Shown here: positions 30,581 to 42,635 of the stretch, piece after piece | Layout: each line of letters opens with the position of its first letter | How positions within the stretch are numbered: position 1 is the first letter of the stretch | DNA from: Physcomitrium patens | Lineage: Eukaryota > Streptophyta > Bryopsida > Funariales > Funariaceae | Direction of reading: 5' to 3' | Length of the DNA stretch: 64,000 nucleotides | NCBI RefSeq assembly: GCF_000002425.4 | Contig: NC_037263.1 | Span: 8,941,673-9,005,672 of the forward strand | The notes under the pieces: model-generated | What the model saw: the letters and a program-made list of their open reading frames with translations, nothing else | Told to the model about the DNA's origin: nothing | The model's database searches: none | Position numbers and translations under genes: made by a program

Positions 30581-31420
30581 CTCCAATCCAACGACCCAAC
30601 GAAATTATTGCTCTTTTTTCAATGCACCTCTCACACCTTCCGCTTCTTCACACGCCGCATGCTCTCCAATCCAATCCGCACCGCTGCGCATCGCCCCGCT
30701 TCCTCCTCTTGAAGGCATGCTCGTTTCTCCCCACTCCCATCAGCATTTCGGCCTGCATCACCCACGCCACCTCAGTTCTATCAACACCCCTCAAAAAATC
30801 CGTCGGCAAACCGCCTCCACGCCGCCACCTCCGTCCCACAACCACAACTCCAACAATCCTATCTCACTCCCCCACTCAAACTCCCCCTCCTCACCTGAAT
30901 CCCTTCCACCGCTGCACAGAAATACCGAAACCCAGTAATGTCGGCGAATATTGATCCACCCCGAGCCGTTCCAGGCTCAACCTCCTACCCCCTTTCAAAC
31001 CTCTACTACTCCTGTCTAACGACTACAAATATACAATCTAATCAAACTACTACACAAAAAAACTACAACAAAAGCACTACTCCACTACTCACTACAACTA
31101 AACAAACTGTAGACTACCTCCTGCGCGGCTACGCCTACGCTACCACCACAAACGCGACCCCCTTTTCCCACAACGGGAGGATTAGAGTTCCACTTTGAAG
31201 ACGACGACGACGACAATGGGACGAATGGGACAACGATCGTCGTCGTCGTCAAACGTTGATTGATGGGCTCGATGCTCTCCTCCCCCTTTCTTCGATGAAC
31301 GGCGCCTGTTTCGCGTCCCCCGCCTCGGAGGGGGGCTCTAGAACGTTCTCGGGCCCTGGCGGCGTTGAAGCTTTTTTTCCGTTTCGGTTTCCACTTTTAG
31401 GGGGGGGGGGTTGTCTTTTT
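30581..31420 (-). promoter_or_regulatory. 5' UTR and promoter region of the DUF1685 gene
   Basis: GC- and C-rich on the plus strand. It has a GAC/GTC trinucleotide pair (31,199-31,214 and about 31,238-31,250) able to pair as an inverted repeat. Near 31,335-31,350 lies CTCTAGAACGTTCTCGG, three of whose units fit a heat-shock element apart from one base (CTC for TTC). The G run near 31,400 ends the island. Plus-strand frames here are by-products of C-rich composition. Confidence 0.5.
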
Positions 31421-31449
31421 GGAGATTAGCTTTTGTGTGATAAGCGATG

Positions 31450-34400
31450 GAGGGAAAAATAAATGAATGAAAATAATTTATAAATACTTTTATAGGACCA
31501 GGTCGAGCTTTAGCCAAGAAAGAAGAATGTTGGGGTATGTGTCACCTGGACTCTCAATTCCCTAAATGCGATTGATTTCGGGAATCCTGCTTTAAAGTAG
31601 CAGCGTTCATGTTCAAGTGATTATAGTTACTCTTTGTGCTACTTTTTCTGTATTTTGCTTTCGGGGGAGAAAATTGCCAATAGCCACACTGTTGTTCGTT
31701 TGCTTAGTATAAACATTCTTCAAGTAGTGTTGTTTACTGTATACAATTTACTTTCTTATTTTTTTATTTTTTACTCTGTCTTTTATCTGCATGATCCATC
31801 ATGGACCCAGCCCCCCCTGAACACAATCTTTATGAGGTGAAGCTCAGTCCTTAAAAAAAGTCAATGGCTTCTGGGCTTGATGCTTGTCCACCACATGAAC
31901 TTTTACTTTTTTGTGTGGCTGAGGGACCAGCTGCTCCTTTGCTTTTTGGTGGAATGGCATGCCATGGTGGGTTCCTAAACCCTACTTTTAGGGTTGAAAG
32001 CACACAACAAGAACAGGGTTGTTAGAGTTCCAAGGTTTAAGGTGTGCACAAGTTTTAAAGTACAAGGGTTTCAGGCTTTGGGGTTGTTGAAGTTTTTTTA
32101 GGGTTTGAGTAATGTAAGTTTTGGGTTTTGGAGTTGGTGAGGGTTCTGGGGCTGCTTGTCCAAGTCATTGACCAAGGCTACCTACTTGCAGATTTGTTTT
32201 GACAAAGTTAAGAGTTTCACATGGGTGTTGATTAATGGATGAAGTTGATTCATTATCCCACAGAATTGATTTGCACTCTTTTTTTCTACCAATACTTGCA
32301 TGGTTCTAAAGTGGCCCTTATTGAGCAAGTAAATGACATATGGTGAGAAGCTACTTGAGGAAGGATACTTTTTATGAATAATTTGTTTTAATTTATTGTT
32401 ACAATTACCCTGATCCATTATCTTTTTCTGTTTCAGTGATAAGGAAAAATAATGAATAAATAGAAAATAATTTAAATAGTTTTAAAAATTTGAGGTACGA
32501 CAAGAATGTTTTAAAAGCAAGCAAATTCCATGTTAATGAATAACCAGCTAAGAAAATCTTTACCAATACAATTTGCTACATGATAAATGGATCTCTTGAC
32601 AAAGTATCTTTTACTCTTTCAATATGGATAGAAACCTTAACAAAATCAACTTCCATAAAAATATCCATATGCAGTACAAAAGAGGACTTTGTGTAATCCT
32701 TTTTAGAGCCAATACTTGTGTATTTTAAGATAAAAAACATTATAATTTTTTATTTTTTTTTTGTTATTGCTTTTTAGGGTATACACACATTATGCGCACC
32801 AAGGGAGCCCATTATTTCAATGTCCATGCTAGAGGAAGCTTGAAATGTACAAACATCATGAGAGAAATCAGACATCCATCACAACAAAAACTATGTGATG
32901 CATTAAGAAACTATTATTCTTTATTTTTAATATGATGATCACATTCTACTCATGTTACAAGAGACAAAGGAGATACAAGTACATGATTGATATGAGATGT
33001 GAGCAAAACATTTGATATAATTCCCATCAGTAACCGAAAACCAAACTTGTCTTGAAACTAACAGTATATCAATCCTTTGTCATGTAGCAAAACCATGCTA
33101 TTCCTTCACTCAAAACCCCATTTTATGAGTACTGGAGATAGTTTGTCTACAATTGATGACATCCAATCAAGCAAAGTTTGGGATTCACAAGTTTGTAGCA
33201 AATTAGGATTTAGTGGCACATGACCTCCATTATGCACATGTTTATATATAAAAATATATTTCCTTTGTGGATAAACGTAAGATGCTACTTAGCACATGTG
33301 CATATGGATAGAGAGTGAGATTGGGCTGCAAAGCATGAGTACCAAAGCACAAGTGAACATCAAACTGGAAGCTGCTTTATGCTTTTGAGCTGCACACATG
33401 CTTTCTATTGGGTCTTGTGGGCTACAGGTGAGTAGGATTCTATGCAGAACAGGGCAAGTGGAGTGAAGATCCTCCCTCCATGTTGACTCCCCCCTCCATG
33501 ATGGCATCTTCCAAGACTTCTAGCCCAAGACCCCCCCCCCACACCTCCTCCACTGACATGGATGCACGAAGGTACTCTCTCATCCAGAATTATCATCTAA
33601 TTTAAGACATGTCAATGGAGCAGTCCTCGTCGTTCATCCAAATGGAACAGTGAGGTTCTCATCCACGAACTGTTACTCTGCATGGCTCAACGAATGAACT
33701 GGTCGCTGACTAGTGCCTGGAGGGCCGAAGACTGATAGACGATGGATGAAATATGTGCACCCTTGAACATCATTTAAGATGGATGAGAAGCTCATCGCCA
33801 CGTCTGTAAAAGGGGTTGAAGAGAGCTGGTCTTCCTGCTTTTTTCCTCATCCAATGGATGCAAAAGTTATAATCGTTCCTTATTCATCCGTTAAATTATC
33901 GTTCATCCGCAGATGGGAACGTGGTTCACTGAGCACTGTGACTGGATCTTCAGTGGAACATGATTGAACTTGTAGTCTTCGTGTCCGACATAGCTTTTAT
34001 ATATTAAATGTGTGCCCACATGTATACGGTTATTTTTTCCCTACTTTCATTTCAAAGTTCGTTTATTCTTATGATTGTTTCAAAACCTTGGTTTATTTTT
34101 GGTCTTCCACCATTGAGGATAAGAGATCAATTGGATTCCCCACTCTATGCTAAAATGGATGAATAATTAGCCAATGATAGAGTTAACTATTGTAGGATTA
34201 GCTCATTTTTATAATCACAAAATCACATTGCTCAACGAGCATGTGCATACATACACATGGACAGATTTTTCCCTCCTCTTTTGTTTTCTTAGATTAGACC
34301 CTCAACAGCCAGATGCCCTGGTCTAAATACAGAGCAGCTCTGATTCTGAATTGAGTCTTGGCTCATGGGCTTGTTCCATCTTAAGGAGGGGGGGGTCTCT

Positions 34401-37090
34401 CCATTGTGAGGAATCAGCTTCTGTGTGAAGGTCCTCCATGTGGCATGTGACATGGGATTACTAAACATAGATAGCTTTGTTCCTCCTATTGTCCTTCTGG
34501 AACCATTGAAGTAGCATTGGGTATCTACAAAAAACACAAAAAAAGTTAACTCAAAAGTTAGACATTGCTTGTTCCAGAATGAAGCCCAATTTGATTTTTG
34601 CTATGGAATGGTAAAAGGGTTCTGTTACACTGTGTTTTGTACTAACAAGGCTGAAACATTGTAAAGTATGTGAGCAGGGGCAAACAGTGGTTCACAACTT
34701 AAATGTTAATACAAATAGACTTTTCATTGGTTAGCAGGAAAAGTAACATAAGGAATTGTGCATATACTATGTGTTGTTATTTTGTAAAACAATGAGATGG
34801 AGAGTAGGATGTAATAAAATTACAAAATAAAAATTGAATTCTTTTAGGATTGAAGATTTTTTTACAGCTATAAAATTATACATCTCATTGGTCCACAAAT
34901 AATCTGAAAAAAATATCAATGTGTGATGTAAAATACACCATTTTTTCAAATTTCTATTTGTGTATGAGTGCATGAACAAAATAAATATAAAATAGAAATA
35001 AAAAATTATTTGCAAAAACAGCACAATAATTTGGCTACCATGATTTAGAAACACTACTAATAACTGAAGAAATTACACACAAAGCATTTAGTCTATTATT
35101 TGGTCAAAAGGTATATTTAACAAATTCAGAAGTTCTTGATTTGAAAACATGGTATTTAGCTAGTAAGTTTATATTAACAAATATCCCTTGGTTCATCATG
35201 TTGTGCAAAATATAACGACAAACAACTATAAGCAAAAGACATTGTGAACAAGTATATTAGAGGTGAAAAGTAATGAAGCTAAGACACATCCACTAAATTA
35301 TATAAATTTCTCGAAATTGGAAATCAATGTAATTTAACCACTTCTGCTCAAGTTAAACGTAAAAATATATTTGTCTAAAAATGCTATTACAAAAATTGTG
35401 AAAGAAGTTTTAATTTATCTTGTGACACAAAAACTTTTACATTATAAATTCTATCACCACCAGATTCATTGCATACATGAATTATAATTATGCATGCTTG
35501 TTTTCTTACAATACTAATATTATGTGATGGTTAAACATGTTTTGAATTCAAAATTCGGATGATCTGAAATTTATAATACATGTGGGTTCAAATCTGAAAT
35601 TTTCAAACTGAAAATATAAGTTCTACTTTAAATAACCTACATGTATTTAAAGTAAAATTAATTCAATTATTATTGGTTTGATTTTTAAATTTTTCTCTCA
35701 GAATTCAAATTTCAAAAACTGAATTTATTAGGAGAATTTTTTTTTCAAATTTACATTAATAAATACATAAAAATGATCATAATACAGTATTATTAAATAT
35801 GTAATTTTTATAATTTTGAGATACATGTAAAATTGTGTTATAAAATTTAGAACTAGTTCTAGACTTAAATATTAATAGTATATAAAAATTCAAGTAGTAT
35901 AAAATTAAACAAGGATGTCAAAGATACAACTTGATACCTTCATTGGAAAGTGTTACTTCTTATCAAATAAGTTTTATATCTATTGCAAGACATAAATATT
36001 ATTCAACATGATCCAGTAACTAAGTATTGTTTTGCTAATGTACCAAAAAGAACTGAAGTTACAAGAAAGGTAAGAATTCTGACAGAAATGAACAAGATTA
36101 GGTTTGTTTTGAGTTAGTCACTAATTACATATATGCATGAATAAAAATCTGTACAAAAAAATATTTGAGATATGAAATACATCCATATGTAACATTTTTC
36201 AATATCAAACAATTAAGAATAAATTCTAATTATATCAATAAAAATGTGACTCTTCAATTTAACATTATTAATTTTACATTAATCTGAAAATAGGTTGTAA
36301 GTTCCAGATTATTCTTAAACTCTGCAAAAGGATCTAAAATCAAATATCAACACATTGTATCATCTGGTAACAAGTTTCACAAGAAGAGAACGTAAACACA
36401 CACTTTGTATACATAAGAGTATGTCAAATATGTCTATGTATTAGCTATATGGTTAAGAGCAGTTGTATGAGAAAAGTTCTTGATAGATGTCTAATAAATT
36501 TTTCAAATTTGAGAAAATATAATAATTTTGTATATTGTCTTTAATTTTATATATACGTAAATATAGTACGACATATATTTTTTTATCCTTGATTATGCAT
36601 TAGGAATATTAATATTAGTATTATATTTAGATTTCTTTTGTCTTTTTTCTCCTCCAGCAAGTTGTAATTAGATCTATATAGTAATGTGAATCTTTAAGAA
36701 TATTTTTTACAATCCTATGGTTTACATTTGTGCAAAAAATATGTTTGGTTTTTATTTTATAAAAATGGATAATTATGTGTTTTTAGAAGAATAAACCATT
36801 GCATGAAGCATAAGCTCCTAAGTCTCTAATTTACAAAATGAATACACTTGTTATTAAAAAAAAATATCTAAAACAGTAGTATTATATAGTGTGCATCCAA
36901 CCTTTGAAAAAAAATATATTACTTACAATTAAGTTATTCTAATTTAATAATGTTGATTTTTATTTTATTACAAATATTAATAAAAATATAAACTTACTAA
37001 TATCAAATAATAACTTCTACCTACAAAAAAAAAATTAAAATTAAAATTAAAATTGATATAATTTAAAAATATGTATACCTCTCTCTTTCT
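31450..37090. other. Long intergenic region without a recognisable gene
   Basis: Mostly AT-rich. Slightly GC-richer patches at about 31.8-32.2, 33.3-34.0 and 34.3-34.5 kb share ATGGATGA/CATCCAT words and C or G runs (33,529-33,540; 34,387-34,394). No ORF has family resemblance. Old transposon remnants or non-coding transcripts are possible. Confidence 0.4.
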
Positions 37091-37092
37091 CT

Positions 37093-37396
37093 CTATATAT
37101 AGGGAGTTGCCCATATTTTTAAAACCACGCCCCATGAGTACACTCCTCCTACTTTTTACTTATGTCTAGTCTTGCTCTGCCACGTTGCTCTCTATTTGTG
37201 CATACACACTAAATTCACACTTTTAATGCTTCTTCCATCCAAATCCAAGTTGCTACATTGGCCGACCTTCTCCAAAGTGTCCTAAAAGAAATTGTGAAAT
37301 GTTATCCCAAAAGGAATGCAATGCAAGCAACCACAACACCTTTTGAGGCGTGGCTTTAGCAATTCCTTACATATATATAGATGTTCAAAAGCTGCA

Positions 37397-37408
<12 letters not shown>
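37093..37408. mobile_element. MITE-like element with imperfect terminal inverted repeats
   Basis: The left end reads TATATATAGGGAGTTGC and the right end, inverted, TATATATAGGGTTGCAG. Further in, AAAACCACGCCCC (37,121-37,133) mirrors GAGGCGTGGCTTT (37,345-37,357) in inverted orientation, with 11 of 13 positions matching. The body is about 315 bases, has no ORF and is flanked by TA-rich sequence, consistent with a TA target. The superfamily cannot be named from one copy. Confidence 0.45.
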
Positions 37409-37432
<24 letters not shown>

Positions 37433-38119
37433 TATTATTATTATAATATTGTAATATCATTTGGTCAAACAACAATAAGATTCAATACATAATTTAATGA
37501 GTTTTATTTTTTGGAAGGTCCAAACTTAGAGAACATATTTTATGCCTTATCATTAGATCTATAACAATACAATCAATTTTTTTATAATTTAATTTGGTAT
37601 TTATTTATTTACATCTTTTTATGCATATAGTTTCAGAAATCTAATGAATACCAAAAAAAGAAAAAGAAAATATACACTTATACGAAATTATACCTGAATA
37701 TGATATAATTACCAAATAACTATTTCAAATTATGAGAGGCTTGGGATGCAGAAGAAAATGAGTTTTAGGAGAGGTGTTGATAGGAGGTAAGATCCTCTTG
37801 TCTTATCTCAATTTCTATACTTGAAGACTAGAAGCGTTAAAATAGGATTCATAGCAATACTCAATTTTATCTACTTTATCCATAACGATACTTTAGTTGA
37901 AAATCACATAATTAATTTACTCATGTATTTCTTCTCCACGTGGTTGTATCAATTACAAAAAAACCTGTAAAATTATATAAGTAAATTAATGATGTTGATG
38001 GTCATTACTAGGTTCATTAATAGAGCATTCAATTCTAGACATAATAATAATTTCATTCCTCAACATATTCAAATCAAAAATCAATGTTTTTATTTATTTA
38101 TTTGTTTATTTTTTGTATA

Positions 38120-39430
38120 GAAAAATGTGAGAAGCCACACCCTAATCCAACAGACCATTCCAAGTCAATGCTGTGGGATGGTCATGCGTTACCTGGTACC
38201 CCAGGGGCAATGAATTAATTCACAACAGAAGATGCCCTAATCTGGGGGTGAGATACCTGGAGAAATGGACACAGACGGAGGACCCATTTGCAGTTGGAAT
38301 CCACTTCCAGAACTGTCATCTGGATCAGTCATCTATCTGACCTGATCAGTCTCAACAAATACTGGGAGGGAGGAGGGTACCCCCACCCCAACCCCCACCC
38401 CACAGAAGCCTAGAGATAGACATAGACCCCACAGAAGGATGACACATGCTTTAAAGTGATTGCAGTAGAAGAGGGGGACAGAGAGCCTATGATTGAGCCA
38501 ATTGCATTTGCACGTCATGACCCCCCCCTGGATGTGATAATCTATTCATCTATCCCAATTCATCCATACATTACGCAGCTTCTCCACTCCTGGTCCCTTT
38601 TGGGGAGCCTCATGGAGGGGGTGCCTCTAGGCTTTTATGAACACAAGCAAATAACGATTGACAATTGGTGAATTCAGGCATAAGTGGATAGATGAATGAA
38701 TGAGTGACTCGTTCCAATAGAGAGGCCACAAATTTTGAAGGCTTGTTCCACATGAAATTTGTGACTGCACCAACATTTTTCTCATGTGCCATCGTGATTT
38801 CCCATTGCGCATGATAAAAGGTGGAAAAGGGGGCTAGAATGGGTTTATTTAATTTTAAATAAAAAAAAAGAAAGAAGAAGTAGACAAAATCACTATCGCC
38901 CGCCGTGTGGGGGCAATCAGCGTGGCAGATGACGTGTGCAGCGCCCGTCTCCCAGGCTGGACATTGTGAAACCGACAAGGCAATGCGGGCAGAGAGATCC
39001 GGTTCGCTGACGAATCCGCGCAGATTTTTCGCCCACGTGGCACCCCATTCAATACACACCCACCCCCCTGCCCTGTTCCACGGGTTGCTGATTACTCGTC
39101 CTGTAAAAAATTGCCACGTGGAGGATCACTAGACGACACTAAGCGGGGTGCTCTACCTACCTGGACCAGGGAGGGGGTTTATTGAGCCATTTATTGTGTT
39201 TGGGCCATGAAAGGGCTCCATGGCTTTCCGTCATGTTTGGAAGGCTGTCGGATGGATGTCGAAACATTATCACGGATGATCCCAAACAATATTCATTCAT
39301 CCACCCTAGCGGGGCTAAATCGGTGGACCTCGGAACCCACCCGCCAAATTAGGGTTTTGAGAACATTCTGGGTATTTATTTATTTCTTTTTTGCCATCTG
39401 TTGTTATGGGGCAGATGCTTGACTCCTTCA
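38120..39430. promoter_or_regulatory. GC-richer island with two G-box/ABRE motifs, no gene recognised
   Basis: It stands out from AT-rich surroundings. CACGTG occurs at 39,034-39,039 (GCCCACGTGGCACC) and 39,115-39,120 (TTGCCACGTGGAGG), both in the CCACGTGG(C) context typical of ABA/light-response elements. GATGACGTGTG near 38,927 is TGACG-like. C-rich tracts near 38,378-38,401 and 38,520 add to the odd composition. Open frames on both strands have no family resemblance. It could be the promoter of a non-coding RNA or small gene, or a former promoter. Confidence 0.4.
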
Positions 39431-42400
39431 GGTTTGTGGAGTTTATCTGTTATTCAAATGATCGGCAGCATTTGAATACTTAGCGCAGTATTCTAGTTTA
39501 GGAATTTTTTTGAAAAAAACATTTACTAGAGGAAATAAATTTTTGAGGTGGTTCAAAGGGTTTTGTTAAACAAATTGTGGGTTATATTCAGCTACTTGCA
39601 GGGTGCTGATGGGAACACTTTCATGTACCCCCGGTTTTTCTTATTTCCTCATAAAAAGTAACTTTAAAAGGTTCATTTGAATTGGTTTAATTTTTATTGT
39701 CGAATTTGGGGTCACATTCTTGTGTCGATATTCTGAGATGAATTTGGAGTTCCTTGCAATCCAATAAAGTTGACAACATTGTGTAATATGTATTGAACAT
39801 ATGATTAAGTGTCAATAAAAAAAATAAAGCGTGAACTTTTTACATGCTTATTGTATCTGTATAATGTTCAAAAAAATCAAAAACTATTTAAGAATTAAAT
39901 GTCTTTAACTACTAAAACATATGTTTTGTAATTAAATTAATTAATCAAAAATGTATTTAATTTTTTTGAAAAATGATATCGAGCAAGTAACATTGATGAC
40001 TACATATTCAAAATTTGGCTTTGAAATTTAGTTGTGCTAAATAATTGATATGAATAAAAAAAATATTTAAAAAGATTAAATTAGTGAAATATAATTAATT
40101 TAATATATATTTGATTTGATCTCTAAATAAATTCAATCCAATTTACTTCAAAACAAAGAGTGTATTGTTGAATGAAATTTTTGTTGAATTTCATTCAAAT
40201 CTCAATGTATATAATATTTGAATAAATAACCATTGTTTATATGAATATTTTAAAATGATTAAGTATATAAATATATAATATAAATAAGATTTGGTAACTT
40301 TGAAAATCAATTGAAGTGACTATTTTTCTTTACAATCATATATATATATATATATATATATGTATAGATAGATAGATAGATAGATAGATAGAGATAGAGA
40401 GAGAGATGAATTAAAATTAAGCGTGATTAATAATATCTTGTGCAATTGTAGAAGTATTTTTTAAATGCAAGTTGGATCTACAATTGTTTTTTAAGTGCAC
40501 CATGGAAACCATACTATCTTTAAGTGACTATAGAAACTACTTCTAGTTTTTAAAACTTAAGGAGTTACTACAGAAGCATTCCACAACTCAAATTTTTGTC
40601 TAATGAGAAATGTGGTTATTAGGAAGCTTCTACATGATATTAATTAATATACATAAATGCAAGATTGAAGTTGTCTATAATTTTGTCAATGCATCTATTT
40701 AACTGAAGTCATTTTTTAAGAATGTTTGATATTTTGTACGTAACAAATGCTATTATAGTTGATATTACTTTATAAATGTAATTTTTGATTGAACTTTTTG
40801 TACTTAGCAATAATCAACTGTCATAGCTATTGACACATTTTAAGACATTGACAATGTTTTTTAAAAATTTAGCTTAATTTTAAGAATTAAAAAATATTTG
40901 ACAAATGTAAACATTTTTTTTGGTAAAACATGTAATGTATTAGACAATAAGCTGTACAAAAAACTTTTGGTTATTTTTTATTCAGTTATTTATTTATTTT
41001 AAATAATTTAAAATCTAGCTAGTATAAAAATAAAAAAAATAAAAAAGATGTATGTATATATATATATATATCTATATATAGAAAGTATAAAAAAAACTAT
41101 ATGTTTTTTATTCTATAACTTAGAAATATTTAAACTTTTATTTATTTATTTATCTTTACCATATCCAAAAAAATATGCTACAAAAATCTTTTTCTTTTAA
41201 GTTTTTTTTCTATCTTATGTATAAGCAAGAGTATTAAAATAAACAATAATATATGAATATAAGATAAGTATAAATAAAACCTTAAAGAAAGAAAGAATAC
41301 ATCAATGTTATTCATTTGCTACAACAAGAACAAGGAACATTAGAAAGAAGCAGGAGTTAAATTCATGGATTTAATAAAGATTCTAAAAAAAGTTTTGCAT
41401 AAAGATAGTGTGAAACCTATATACTCGAATATAGACATATACTTCTACCAATTGATGAATTGGTTTTTTGTCTTTTTTAAGAATCAAGGAGTATTACCAT
41501 AAGATGATGGACCATAGATTTTTTTACAAAGAATAAAAACTTTGTGAAAAAGGTGGTAGCCAAGGTTTTATTAAAAATCGCAACTTTCTACAAATGGAAA
41601 AAATAATAATATTATCATTAATGAAACTCACAAGCCAAATGAAGAATACAGCTACATACAAAACACAAGAGCACTTGACATGATTGTTTTTTAATCAATG
41701 CACACTTTCACTGAAAATTTACATTCATTTTTCTAAAAAATTAACCATTATGGGATTGAACCACACATATCCATCCATTAAGATTTAACACCCTCCTCTC
41801 CCTTTGCCCACCATGGAATCAATTCATGTACACCATTGCCATCAATGCCTTCCAAATAAACACCCATATCTTAGTTGCTTGAGTTGATGAGCTTTGAGAA
41901 GCAAAATGCTTCTTTTATTTAATTTTAGGGTTTGAGGTTCAAGCTCAGAACTCATGGTGATGACCTCCATTCCCCACTTGAGAGTCTCTTTCTAGACCAC
42001 AGTCGATGAGAGAAGGCATGGGATTCAAAGTCCATTCTAAGTCTTGAGCACAAGACGGTTTTGTTCGTAGGGAACGGAAGGGATTGTTAAGGCTATTATG
42101 TTTTATTTTGTATTTTTTTTACTCCAGTGCTTGTGTGTGTTTTTATTTATTTATTTATTTATTTATTTATTTTTGGTTTGTCTCTTTTAGCTTAGTCTGA
42201 GGTTTCCAGTCGTCCCTGATGCTTCAGTGGTCTATGCTGGTTGCATGGCCCTCGAGTGAGTTGGCAGAGATCTGTTCACAAGTCGTTGTTTCACGTTGTT
42301 CATCGAATTACTTCAATGAGTGGAACCTCCCATTCTTTTCACTTTGTCCTCTGCAGTCTCATTCCGAAAAATGAAGTTGTAGACTGTGAATGACGAGATT

Positions 42401-42635
42401 ACCTTTCGATTCGTGATAAACCCCTTCAATATCAAAGATCGGAGCACAGCAGAGGAGCTACAGTAGTGATGCATTGAAAGGAGTTTGAAACAAGATTGGA
42501 TATCATCAATCAAGACTACCACTTAGATACAAACTCGGCAATCACTATAAAATCTGTCAAAACAACCTAAGCCCTACAGCCGAAGGATTTCACTACACTA
42601 AAAAGAAAAATCATCCTCTCTGCAGACTAAATGCA
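39431..42635. other. AT-rich intergenic DNA and probable 3' UTR of the NERD1-like gene
   Basis: No gene seen. Microsatellites: (TA)n then (GATA)n and (GA)n at about 40,338-40,408, and (TTTA)n at about 42,141-42,174. The last few hundred bases before 42,636 are GC-richer and are probably the 3' UTR of the minus-strand gene. Confidence 0.5.

Noticed and set aside
30360..30954. Long Pro/Ser/His-rich plus-strand frames
   Set aside because: They result from C-rich composition in the DUF1685 gene's start and 5' region, have no motif, and lie opposite to real coding sequence.
35560..35600. GGTTCAAATCTG as a tRNA T-loop
   Set aside because: No matching acceptor, D or anticodon arms in the preceding 70 bases.
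38610..39132. 149-residue minus-strand frame and the overlapping plus-strand frame in the G-box island
   Set aside because: No family resemblance, low-complexity Phe/Tyr runs from poly-A/T, and neither fits splice or start signals. Kept only as a promoter-like island.
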